This document shows, piece after piece, positions 35,404 through 43,020 of a DNA stretch of 46,585 bases. Under the pieces are notes generated by a model, which saw only the letters and a program-made list of their open reading frames with translations, had not been told where the DNA came from and ran no database searches. The first letter of the stretch is position 1. Each line of letters starts with the position of its first letter. A program made the position numbers and the translations under genes. Source of the stretch: Methylobacterium trifolii (GTDB taxonomy: Bacteria > Pseudomonadota > Alphaproteobacteria > Rhizobiales > Beijerinckiaceae); contig NZ_BPRB01000114.1 in assembly GCF_022179685.1 (NCBI RefSeq), forward strand, positions 1 through 46,585. The letters run 5' to 3'.

Positions 35404-36150
35404 GCCAGTCCCGAGTCCTCCGTGTCCGAGTCCGTCCGCATCCCGTCGGCCCTCCCCCTGCCCCGCCTCCTCGTCAGCGTGCGCGACGTGGCCGAGGCGC
35501 GGGCCGCCCACGCCGCCGGCGCGGACCTGATCGACGCCAAGGACCCGGAGGCCGGGGCACTCGGCGCCCTCCCGCAATCGACCGTGCGGGCCATCCGCGA
35601 GGCGTTAAGTCCGCGGGCGGTCACGAGCGCGGTGGCGGGCGAGCCGGAGGTTTCCAGCCGCCTGCCCGAGGCCGTCGCCGCGATGGCGGCCACCGGCGTC
35701 GGCTTCGTCAAGGTCGGCCTGCGCCCGGCCCCGGTGTCGGATCGCGCGATGCTCGCCGCCGCCGCGGGCGCCGCCCCCGGCCGGCTCATCGCCGTGCTCT
35801 TCGCCGAGGACGGCTTCGCGGCGGACGCCGTGCCGGTACTGGCCGAGGCGGGCTTCTGCGGGGCGATGGTCGACACGATGGGCAAGGACGGGCGGCGCCT
35901 GGGCGACTGGATCGACCCCGCGGGCCTCTCCGCCTTCACCGCTGCCTGCCGGACGCACGGCCTGCTCTGCGGGCTCGCCGGCTCCCTGCGGATCGCCGAT
36001 ATCGGGCCGCTCTCCGCACACAGGCCGGACTATCTCGGCTTCCGCGGTGGCCTCTGCCACGGCCTCGACCGCCGCCACGCCCTCGACCCCGCCCGCGTCA
36101 CCGAGGCCGTCCGCGCCTTGAGCCGGCTCGGCTGCCGGGACGCGGCATGA
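35398..36150 (+). CDS. mfnB: MfnB-like (5-formylfuran-3-yl)methyl phosphate synthase (DUF556)
   Basis: A 250-residue TIM-barrel protein. In methanogens MfnB condenses two glyceraldehyde-3-phosphates to the furan precursor of methanofuran; methylotrophs use a related route to methylofuran. Diagnostic are LLVSVRDVAEARAAHAAGAD, LIDAKDPEAGALGALP (Schiff-base Lys in DAKDP), FVKVGL and LIAVLFAED. The stop overlaps the next start as ATGA. The ATG at 35398 is the third of three ATGACC repeats (35370, 35384, 35398). Confidence 0.9.
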   Translation: MTASPESSVSESVRIPSALPLPRLLVSVRDVAEARAAHAAGADLIDAKDPEAGALGALPQSTVRAIREALSPRAVTSAVAGEPEVSSRLPEAVAAMAATGVGFVKVGLRPAPVSDRAMLAAAAGAAPGRLIAVLFAEDGFAADAVPVLAEAGFCGAMVDTMGKDGRRLGDWIDPAGLSAFTAACRTHGLLCGLAGSLRIADIGPLSAHRPDYLGFRGGLCHGLDRRHALDPARVTEAVRALSRLGCRDAA

Positions 36151-36824
36151 GGGCCGGAGGTCTCACCGTGATCAAGCTCGGCGGCAGCCTCCTGGCCGAG
36201 CCCGGCCGGCTGCGCGGCTGGCTCGCGGCCATCGCGGACGGCGCGCACGGCCCCTGCCTCGTCGTGCCCGGCGGCGGCCCCTTCGCCGACGCGGTGCGCG
36301 AGGCCCAGGCCGCCCTCGGCTTTGCCGACAGCCTCGCCCACCGCCTCGCCCTCGACGCCATGGGGCACATGGCGGAGGCGTTCTGCGGGATCGAGCCGCG
36401 GCTTTACCGGAGTGCGGGCCTCTCCTCCCCCTTGCGGGGAAGAGCCGAAGGTGGGTGTGGTGCCGGAGGTGTCTTAGCGGTCCCTTCTGAGCCACCCCCA
36501 CCCCTGACCCCTCCCCGCAAGGGGGAGGGGAAGGCTATCCCCGTCTGGGACCCCGCCGCCCTGCGCGAAGGCCGCCCCGACATCCCCGAGACCTGGGACG
36601 TGACCTCCGACAGCCTCGCCCTCTGGCTCGCACGGGAGACCGGGGCCGCCCGCTGCGTCCTGGTGAAGTCCGCCGACGCGCCGCCCGGCCGCAGCCCGGC
36701 GGAACTGGCCCGCCTCGGCCTGGTGGACGCCGCCTTCCCGGCCTTCGCCGCCCGCTTTGCCGGCGCCATCGCCCTGTGGGGGCCGAGCGGTGTCGTGCCC
36801 CTCGGTGAGCGGGCCGCCGCGTGA
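36147..36824 (+). CDS. mfnE: MfnE-like amino acid kinase-fold protein with an in-frame repeat insertion
   Basis: A 225-residue protein. The N-terminal TVIKLGGSLLAEPGRLRGWL and LVVPGGGPFADAVREAQ are the nucleotide and phosphate loops of the amino acid kinase fold, and the C-terminal half has TWDVTSDSLALWLARETGA and CVLVKSADA. MfnE phosphorylates the aminomethylfuran phosphate in methanofuran synthesis. Residues about 91-129 (GLSSPLRGRAEGG to PPPPLTPPRKGEGK) are encoded by a 117-bp palindromic repeat and interrupt an otherwise continuous kinase; without them the protein is about 186 residues. ATG 36147 overlaps the mfnB stop and the stop overlaps the next GTG. Confidence 0.82.
   Translation: MRAGGLTVIKLGGSLLAEPGRLRGWLAAIADGAHGPCLVVPGGGPFADAVREAQAALGFADSLAHRLALDAMGHMAEAFCGIEPRLYRSAGLSSPLRGRAEGGCGAGGVLAVPSEPPPPLTPPRKGEGKAIPVWDPAALREGRPDIPETWDVTSDSLALWLARETGAARCVLVKSADAPPGRSPAELARLGLVDAAFPAFAARFAGAIALWGPSGVVPLGERAAA
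36417..36533. repeat. 117-bp palindromic repeat inside the mfnE-like gene
   Basis: Ends CTCCTCCCCCTTGCGGGGA and CCTCCCCGCAAGGGGGAGG are mutual inverted repeats. The whole unit aligns with the reverse complement of about 29503-29619. 117 bp is 39 codons, so the frame is kept. Confidence 0.9.
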
Positions 36825-38389
36825 GCGAACCGGACAAGACGCCCGAGCACCTCGTGTTCGTCACGGGCAAGCTCGCCCGCGCCCGCCTGGAGAAGGTGGC
36901 AGGCGGCCTGCCGCCAGAGCGCTTCGCCTGGAGCATCGCGGATGCCGGGGTGAAGGTCGCCGCCCTGATGACGGAGGAGATCATCAAGCGGCGGGTGACG
37001 ATGCCGGAAGGCGCCACCCGCATCGTCCTGCCCGGCCGCTGCCGGGCCAACCCCGAGGCGCTGTCCGCCCATTTCGGCCTGCCGGTGGAGCGCGGGCCCG
37101 ACGAGATCGTGGACCTGCCGGCCTGGCTCGGGCTCGCCGGCCGCAAGGTGGACCTCTCGCGCCACGACCTGCGCATCTTCTCCGAGATCGTGGACGCCTC
37201 GAAGATGAGCCCCGACCAGATCCTGGCCAAGGGCCTCGATCTGGTCCGCCGGGGGGCCGACGTGATCGACCTCGGCGGCCTGCCGGACACGCCCTTCCCG
37301 CATCTGGAGGACAGCGTGCGGCTGATGAAGCAGGCCGGCCTCACGGTCAGCGTCGATTCCTTCTCCCTGGACGAGCTGGCGCGCGGGGCGCGGGCCGGGG
37401 CCGACTACCTGCTCAGCCTCAACGAGGAGACCCTGGACCTCGCCTTCGAGACCGACGCCGTCCCCGTCCTGGTGCCGATGCGGCCGGACGACCTGCCCTC
37501 GCTCGACCGCGCCATCGCGCGGATGGAGAAGGCCGGGCGCCCCTACATGGCCGACCCGATCCTCGAGCCGATCCATTTCGGCTTCGTCGAGTCGATCGTG
37601 CGCTACCACGAGACGCGGCGGCGCTGGCCGGGCATCGAGATGATGATGGGCACCGGCAACCTCACGGAGCTGACCGAGGCCGACAGCCTCGGCGTCACGG
37701 CGACGCTGCTGGGGATGTGCTCGGAACTCTCCGTGCGCAACGTGCTGATCGTGCAGGTCTCCAACCACACCCGCCGCACGGTGGAGGAGCACGACGCGGC
37801 CCGCCGGGTGATGTACGCGGCCAAGGCGGATGCGGCCCTGCCGAAGGGCTACGGCCGGGACTTACTGGCACTTCACGACAAGCGCCCGTTCGTGCAGACA
37901 CCCGACGAGATCGCGCTGGCGGCCGGCGAGGTCCGCGACCCGAACTACCGGATCGCGGTGGCCGAGGACGGCATCCACCTCTACAACCGCGACGTCCACA
38001 GGGTCGGCACCGACGCGATGGCCTTCTTCCCCGACCTGCAGGCGACGAGCGACCTGGCGAGCGACGGCGCCCACGCCTTCTACCTTGGGGCTGAGTTGAC
38101 CAAGGCCGAGACCGCCTGGCGCCTGGGCAAGCGCTACGTGCAGGACGAGCCCCTGGACTGGGGCTGCGCCGCCGACCGGGAGGCGCAGGACACAACCGCC
38201 TTCAAGAAGGCCGGCCACACCAGGCATTCCGGCCCCGGCGCGCCGCCGCCCGGCACCCGCGACGCGCGCAGCGTCGCCCCCGAGGCGGACGCGGACGCGC
38301 CGGAGACCATCGGCGCGGACGCGGTGCGGGCCGGGGCGAAGGAGCAAAAGCTCGTGTGCGGCCGGCTCGTGCCGGCGGACGAGGGCTGA
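36821..38389 (+). CDS. Dihydropteroate synthase-like protein of the H4MPT pathway (orf5-type)
   Basis: A 522-residue protein. An N-terminal domain with FVTGKLARARLEKVAGGLPP and IVLPGRCR precedes a DHPS-like TIM barrel: EIVDASKMSPDQILAKGLDL, GADVIDLGGLPDTPFPHLED, GLTVSVDSFSLDEL, and ADPILEPIHFGF. Homologues accompany H4MPT genes in methylotrophs and methanogens and are believed to act in pterin assembly. The last 75 residues are low-complexity and charged. GTG 36821 overlaps the kinase stop (GTGA). Confidence 0.85.
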   Translation: MSEPDKTPEHLVFVTGKLARARLEKVAGGLPPERFAWSIADAGVKVAALMTEEIIKRRVTMPEGATRIVLPGRCRANPEALSAHFGLPVERGPDEIVDLPAWLGLAGRKVDLSRHDLRIFSEIVDASKMSPDQILAKGLDLVRRGADVIDLGGLPDTPFPHLEDSVRLMKQAGLTVSVDSFSLDELARGARAGADYLLSLNEETLDLAFETDAVPVLVPMRPDDLPSLDRAIARMEKAGRPYMADPILEPIHFGFVESIVRYHETRRRWPGIEMMMGTGNLTELTEADSLGVTATLLGMCSELSVRNVLIVQVSNHTRRTVEEHDAARRVMYAAKADAALPKGYGRDLLALHDKRPFVQTPDEIALAAGEVRDPNYRIAVAEDGIHLYNRDVHRVGTDAMAFFPDLQATSDLASDGAHAFYLGAELTKAETAWRLGKRYVQDEPLDWGCAADREAQDTTAFKKAGHTRHSGPGAPPPGTRDARSVAPEADADAPETIGADAVRAGAKEQKLVCGRLVPADEG

Positions 38390-38393
38390 GCCG

Positions 38394-39002
38394 GTGCCTC
38401 TGATCCTGGAGACCATCGTCACCACGCTCTCGCCCGCGGGCGACCTGCACCTCGTGCCCTTCGGCCTGATCCGCGAGGGCGAGGCCTACGTGCTGGCGCC
38501 GTTCCGGCCCTCGCCGACCATCGTGAACCTCGAGGCCAACCCGGTCTTCGCCGCGTCGAGCCCCCGCGACGTGCGGGTGATCGCCGGCGCCGTCTCCGGG
38601 CGGCGCGACTGGCCGGTGGCCGACTGCGCGCGGATTCCGGGCAAGCGCCTGGCCGACAGCTTCGGGCACGCCGAGTTCGAGGTGGCCCGCATCGAGGACG
38701 ACGGCACCCGCCCGCGCTACCACGGCCGGATGGTGCATGCGGAGAGCCACCACCCCTTCATCGGCTACAACCGGGCGCAGGCCGCGGTGCTGGAGGCGGC
38801 GATCCTCTCGACGCGGCTGCACATGCTGGAGCCGGACAAGATCCTGACGGAGATGGCCTACCACGCCATCGCGATATCCAAGACCGCCGGGCCCCACGAG
38901 CGCGAGGCCTGGGACTGGATCGAGGACAAGGTCGCCGCCGCCCTCGGGCGGAGCGAGCGCGTCCTCGCGAACCCGACGCCGCATCCCGACGCGGCGCGCT
39001 GA
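38394..39002 (+). CDS. DUF447 family protein
   Basis: A 202-residue protein. VTTLSPAGDLHLVPFGLI, PSPTIVNLEANPVFAAS, and HPFIGYNRAQAAVLEAAILSTRL are typical of DUF447, a flavin-binding-split-barrel-like family linked to H4MPT and methanofuran genes. Biochemical role not known. GTG 38394 follows the preceding stop by 4 bp, so it is in the same operon. Confidence 0.82.
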   Translation: MPLILETIVTTLSPAGDLHLVPFGLIREGEAYVLAPFRPSPTIVNLEANPVFAASSPRDVRVIAGAVSGRRDWPVADCARIPGKRLADSFGHAEFEVARIEDDGTRPRYHGRMVHAESHHPFIGYNRAQAAVLEAAILSTRLHMLEPDKILTEMAYHAIAISKTAGPHEREAWDWIEDKVAAALGRSERVLANPTPHPDAAR

Positions 39003-39014
39003 GGAGACGAACCC

Positions 39015-39560
39015 GTGAGATTCCTGCCCATGAGATTCAAGACGCTGGCCGCCGTGGCCGCGCTCGCCACGGTGTCCTTGTCCGCCCAGGCCCACGGCCC
39101 GACCCGGCAGAAGGTCCAGGAGAGCATCGAGATCAACGCGCCCGCCGACAAGGTCTGGGCCGTGGTCGGCAACTTCCAGGACATGAGCTGGCTGCCCCCC
39201 GTCGAGAAGACCGAGGGCAAGGGCGGCAACGACGTGAAGGCCACCCGCACGCTGACCCTCAAGGGCGGTGCGACGGTGGTCGAGGAACTCGCCAAGTACG
39301 ACGCGGCCAAGAAGACCTACATGTACCGGATCGACAAGGTCGACGTGAAGACCCTGCCGGTGAACGACTATTCCTCCACGATCGAGGTCGAAGGCGAGGG
39401 CGACAAGACCAAGCTGACCTGGCGGGGCGCGTTCTACCGCGGCTACATGAACAACGATCCGCCGCCGGACCTCAACGACGAGGCCTCCAAGAAGGCGGTG
39501 AGCGGCCTCTACCGCGCCGGCCTCGAGGCGGTGAAGGCCAAGGTCGAGAAGGGCTCGTGA
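39015..39560 (+). CDS. Exported SRPBCC-domain protein, MxaD-like
   Basis: A 181-residue protein with a signal peptide (MRFKTLAAVAALATVSLSAQA, entered from GTG 39015). The mature domain QESIEINAPADKVWAVVGNFQDM...WLPPVEKTEG is a START/SRPBCC fold, as in MxaD, which stimulates interaction of methanol dehydrogenase with cytochrome c in methylotrophs. GAGGAG is the ribosome binding site. The stop overlaps the following GTG start (GTGA), so it is made together with the beta-propeller. Confidence 0.85.
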   Translation: MRFLPMRFKTLAAVAALATVSLSAQAHGPTRQKVQESIEINAPADKVWAVVGNFQDMSWLPPVEKTEGKGGNDVKATRTLTLKGGATVVEELAKYDAAKKTYMYRIDKVDVKTLPVNDYSSTIEVEGEGDKTKLTWRGAFYRGYMNNDPPPDLNDEASKKAVSGLYRAGLEAVKAKVEKGS

Positions 39561-40516
39561 AGGGCCGGCGGCTCGTCCGCGCCGGCCTCGGCCTCGCGGC
39601 GGGCTGCCTGATCCTGTGCGGAGGGGCTGCCGCACAGGAGGCCTTCGTGACGACGCAGCTCGGCAACGCCGTCGACGTGATCGACCTCGCCTCGGCCAAG
39701 GTCGTGGCCAGCATCCCCGTCGACGGGGCGCCGGCCGGCATCGCCATCGCGCCGGACCGCCGCCGGGCCTACGTCACCCGGCCCGAGGGGCACGGGGTGG
39801 CGGTGATCGACCTCGACGCCCGCCGGGTGGTGTCCACGTTGCCCCTGCCAGGCGGGCCGCTCGGCATCGGCGTCAACCCGAAGACGGGGGCCGTCTACGT
39901 CGCGGACTGGTACGGCGCCCGCGTCTTCGTGCTGGAGCCCTCGGCGGAAGGCCTGATTCCGGCCGGCGAGATCGCGGTCGGCCGCTCCCCCTCGGGCCTG
40001 GCGGTGACGCCGGACGGGCGCACCCTGCTGGTGGCCAACCGGGAATCGGACACGGTCTCGGTGGTCGACCTGGAGACGCGAAAAGAACTTCAGGCGATCC
40101 CGGTCGGCCAGCATCCCTTCGGCCTGACGCTGTCGTCGGACGGGACCCGCGCCTACACCGCCAACGTGGTCTCGAACGACGTCTCGGCCATCGACGTGGC
40201 CGGCCGCCGCGAGACCGGCCGGGTGAAGACGGGCGAGCGCCCCTACGTGATCGCGCTGGCGACTGGGCGCGGCTTCGTCACCGACCAGTATTCCGGCACC
40301 GTGACGGTGTTCGACGCCGCCACCCTGGCGACAATCGCCACGATCGACGTGGGCGACCATCCCGAGGGCATCGCCGCGGGCAAGGACGGGAAGACCGTCT
40401 ACGTAGCGAACTGGGGCGACAACACCCTCACGCTCATCGACACCACGACCCTCAAGCCCACCGGCACGATCCCGACGGGGGACGGGCCGCGGGCGTTCGG
40501 GGATTTCTTGCGGTGA
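39557..40516 (+). CDS. Exported YVTN-type beta-propeller protein
   Basis: A 319-residue protein. A signal peptide (LVRAGLGLAAGCLILCGGAAA) precedes seven-bladed YVTN repeats such as AVYVADWYGARVFVLEP, TLLVANRESDTVSVVDLE, AYTANVVSNDVSAIDVA, TVYVANWGDNTLTLID. It is distinct from the lutB-like propeller at 31235-32218 but of the same fold. Coupling to the SRPBCC gene points to a shared periplasmic role, likely around a PQQ dehydrogenase. It is the last gene of the plus-strand operon. Confidence 0.88.
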   Translation: MKGRRLVRAGLGLAAGCLILCGGAAAQEAFVTTQLGNAVDVIDLASAKVVASIPVDGAPAGIAIAPDRRRAYVTRPEGHGVAVIDLDARRVVSTLPLPGGPLGIGVNPKTGAVYVADWYGARVFVLEPSAEGLIPAGEIAVGRSPSGLAVTPDGRTLLVANRESDTVSVVDLETRKELQAIPVGQHPFGLTLSSDGTRAYTANVVSNDVSAIDVAGRRETGRVKTGERPYVIALATGRGFVTDQYSGTVTVFDAATLATIATIDVGDHPEGIAAGKDGKTVYVANWGDNTLTLIDTTTLKPTGTIPTGDGPRAFGDFLR

Positions 40517-40842
40517 TCCGGTTGCGGCCGCTCTTTCGGGAGCCGCCGCTCATGACTGGTCCTATCGCGGTATGACATTCGACCCGGCTCGGTCGTCCGT
40601 TGCCGACCCAACACAATCGCACAGGCTAATGCAAGTGCCGCCCAAGTGCGGACTTCAGCTTGGTTTTCGCCTTGTTGTTCTACTGCCGTCGCGCTGATGC
40701 AGATCATCTGGAGCTTGCAATCGCACCTGCCTGTTTATCGTATCGCTACCCTAAATACGGCAGATTGCCATATAGACGAAATTCTTTCTCTCATCGTACC
40801 TGTTATGCCTGCTCCCAGGAGCTAATTGTACGGACTTCTGCG
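40517..40842. other. Intergenic stretch before the EF-hand gene
   Basis: 326 bp. Composition shifts from about 70% GC to a clearly AT-richer sequence from about 40550 onwards, marking the edge of the methylofuran operon. It likely holds the promoter of the EF-hand gene. No terminator hairpin with T-run is visible. Confidence 0.45.
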
Positions 40843-42492
40843 ATGCGAAACATTTTTCATACCATAGTTTTTGTGGCCGGCCTGACTCTTTGTCCCAGCA
40901 TAGGCCAAGCGGATTTAGCGAGAGGTCGTAGCATTCCACAATTAATCAGCTCGATTTTGACACCCGGCGCTACGCTCGAAAGGGTCACGATTCATGTTGC
41001 TCGAAACTTTCAGACCCTCGACGCGAACCGCGACGGCCGCTTGAACCTTGCAGATGCGCAACTCCTAGAGGCGTTTGATTTGGCCTCATCTCGCGCCGCC
41101 ATGGTCATGGTGTTCATGAGCGCTGACATCAACGCAGATGGTGTCGTGACTGAAGAGGAGTTGCGAACGAAACGCCGATACGATCACAGGTTCGGAGAGC
41201 CTGTCACAAAAACCGCACCGAGTGGAAAAAGCGAAGAGCAAGCCTTGGCTGAGGAATTGCAGAGATTGATGGCCGCCGACGCTGACAAGGACGGCCGCAT
41301 CACCTGGATCGAGGCGTCGAATTCAGTACCAAAAACCTTGACGGATCGCGCCTCGGAAGGATCGTCGAAAAGCGTACGCGAGATTCTGGCCTTCGCAGGG
41401 CGGGAACAGGAAGGTCTCAGCCCCATCGAGTTCGAAGAGCTGTTTGTCCAAGCCTTCCGTTCTGCGGATGCCGATCACAACGGCACGATCTCGCAGGAGG
41501 AGGTGATCACCCTGCGGCGTCGCTACGAGGAGCGCCGTCTGGCTGCCTTCGAGGAGCGGCGACGCCGTCAGAAGGAGGAGGCGCGTGCGGGCTGCGAGCT
41601 TCCCAAGGCGTCCGAGCGCGCCAAGGTCATGGTCCTGTCGGCTTATCGGAGCGACAGCTTGTCCACGACGACTCTCGGCTCGCAGGATGTGGAGGTCGGA
41701 AGCGGATTCATAACGATCGAGGACGGTTCCGAGCCGCTTTACGTCGTCGTCACGTCGGCTCAGCCCGTAATCTGGCGTTTCTCGGGCGCTCTCGACCGCT
41801 TGGAGCGCGTGGTCCTCGCCTCCGCGCGCAACGCGCCAAACTCATCGGACCGAAATGCGAAACCGCTCGTCGGCGCGACAGGGCTGCCGGCCGACAAGGT
41901 CACGTTCCTGCCCCGTCCCGACTGCCTCGCCTACTTCTACGAAGAACCGTCGGTCGATGCGTCCGAGACGCTTGCCATCGTGAGGCGCGAGACAGGCAAG
42001 GACGCGATCTCGGCGGCGCGTTACGAAGTCTCGGGGTTCACGGTGTTTTCTGCCGGGATTCGTATGTCGGAGCCGGCAGATCGGAAGACGATGATCGTGA
42101 AATCGGCGGGCTCACTCGAGGTCGTGGGCGACGCCCTCGTCGTGGTTCCAGGAAGCTCGGACGGTCTCGCGAGCATGGTTGCGCACTACTTTCCAGGTGG
42201 AGTGATCGAGATCGATCCGGCGAGCGTCGTCGCAAGTGTGACACCTACCCGCTACGACGTGCTGCCAAGCGAAGCGGGCCTGCTTCAACTGGTCCAGAGC
42301 GGTGCTCTGGCTTGGAACCGGAATGGCGAGTTCCTCATCAAGCGGAAGATACGCTTTCCGGCAGAGCTTGGCGGCGCGCATTCCGCACGCTTCCTCCTGC
42401 TGCGCGGCGTGCCGGAGCCCGATGGCGGCGCCTGGCAATCCTGCGTGATCAGCGAAGATACGGGCCAGCCGTTGCGTGGATCGCGGTGTTGA
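40843..42492 (+). CDS. Exported four-EF-hand protein with novel C-terminal domain
   Basis: A 549-residue protein. The signal peptide (MRNIFHTIVFVAGLTLCPSI, ends near GQA) is followed by four canonical 12-residue EF loops: DANRDGRLNLAD (60-71), DINADGVVTEEE (95-106), DADKDGRITWIE (146-157), DADHNGTISQEE (209-220), then a charged helix and an unrecognised C-terminal domain of about 300 residues with several cysteines. The loops lack the Pro at position 2 that marks lanmodulin, so calcium is the safer ligand, but lanthanides cannot be excluded given the neighbourhood. ATG 40843 is chosen for its signal peptide; the frame is open to 40660. Codon and base composition are AT-richer than neighbours. 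Confidence 0.82.
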   Translation: MRNIFHTIVFVAGLTLCPSIGQADLARGRSIPQLISSILTPGATLERVTIHVARNFQTLDANRDGRLNLADAQLLEAFDLASSRAAMVMVFMSADINADGVVTEEELRTKRRYDHRFGEPVTKTAPSGKSEEQALAEELQRLMAADADKDGRITWIEASNSVPKTLTDRASEGSSKSVREILAFAGREQEGLSPIEFEELFVQAFRSADADHNGTISQEEVITLRRRYEERRLAAFEERRRRQKEEARAGCELPKASERAKVMVLSAYRSDSLSTTTLGSQDVEVGSGFITIEDGSEPLYVVVTSAQPVIWRFSGALDRLERVVLASARNAPNSSDRNAKPLVGATGLPADKVTFLPRPDCLAYFYEEPSVDASETLAIVRRETGKDAISAARYEVSGFTVFSAGIRMSEPADRKTMIVKSAGSLEVVGDALVVVPGSSDGLASMVAHYFPGGVIEIDPASVVASVTPTRYDVLPSEAGLLQLVQSGALAWNRNGEFLIKRKIRFPAELGGAHSARFLLLRGVPEPDGGAWQSCVISEDTGQPLRGSRC

Positions 42493-42627
42493 CGCCGGGA
42501 GCCGGCTGGAGGTCTTGGCCCCGCCGCTCGATCTGCTCACGGGCTGGCGGGGCGTGCCGTGCCTGCACGACCGAGCCTGATACGCAATGCGGCGCGGCTC
42601 AAAGATGAGGATGAGGCGGCCGGATTA

Positions 42628-42646
42628 GCCGGCGTTCAACGCCGGC
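42628..42646. repeat. Near-perfect palindrome after the EF-hand gene
   Basis: GCCGGCGTT and AACGCCGGC flank a single C. It could form a weak terminator hairpin but has no T-run. Confidence 0.5.
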
Positions 42647-42698
42647 AAGAGCTATACGGCCCGAATTGAGAAAGCCCTTGCTGGGCGCCCCAGCACTC

Positions 42699-42802
42699 TG
42701 AGGTTGTGTCCGCTTTCGGAGTTTGCCTTCGTGAAAGCACACCGGCAAACATACACCCTTCGCGGACCGGCCAACCAAATCTCAACCCGAGACACAACCT
42801 CA
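42699..42802. repeat. 12-bp inverted repeats bounding an 80-bp spacer
   Basis: TGAGGTTGTGTC (42699-42710) and GACACAACCTCA (42791-42802) are exact mirror copies in the gap 42493-42819, which holds no gene. They may be the ends of a miniature or decayed insertion element. Confidence 0.6.
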
Positions 42803-42819
42803 CGTCTCGGCCCGAGGCC

Positions 42820-43020
42820 CTACGCCGCCTGCGGCGGCTCGTCCGGCCCCGGTTCGGTCGGCGAGTTCAAGATGTCCTCCAGCTCGTCCACAAGCATGTC
42901 GATCTGGTCGGGCGTGGCCAGCACCTTCAGCACCTCGCCGCTCTCGGTGGCCACCGCCAGCTCGATATGCGGGCCCACCCGCGTCGCCAGGATGCGGGCG
43001 AGGATCTTGAGGGCGCTCAT
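42820..43020 (-). CDS. Small conserved-looking protein coupled to the mfnF-like gene
   Basis: A 66-residue protein: MSALKILARILATRVGPHIE then LAVATESGEVLKVLATPDQIDMLVDELEDIL and an acidic, proline-rich tail. It has no signal peptide. ATG 43020 overlaps the mfnF stop as ATGA. No family recognised; strong coupling suggests a subunit or regulator for that step. Confidence 0.65.
   Translation of the reverse strand: MSALKILARILATRVGPHIELAVATESGEVLKVLATPDQIDMLVDELEDILNSPTEPGPDEPPQAA

Noticed and set aside
40843-42492. Lanmodulin
   Set aside because: The EF loops lack Pro at position 2 and the acidic residue at position 9, spacing between loops is different, and the protein is four times longer.
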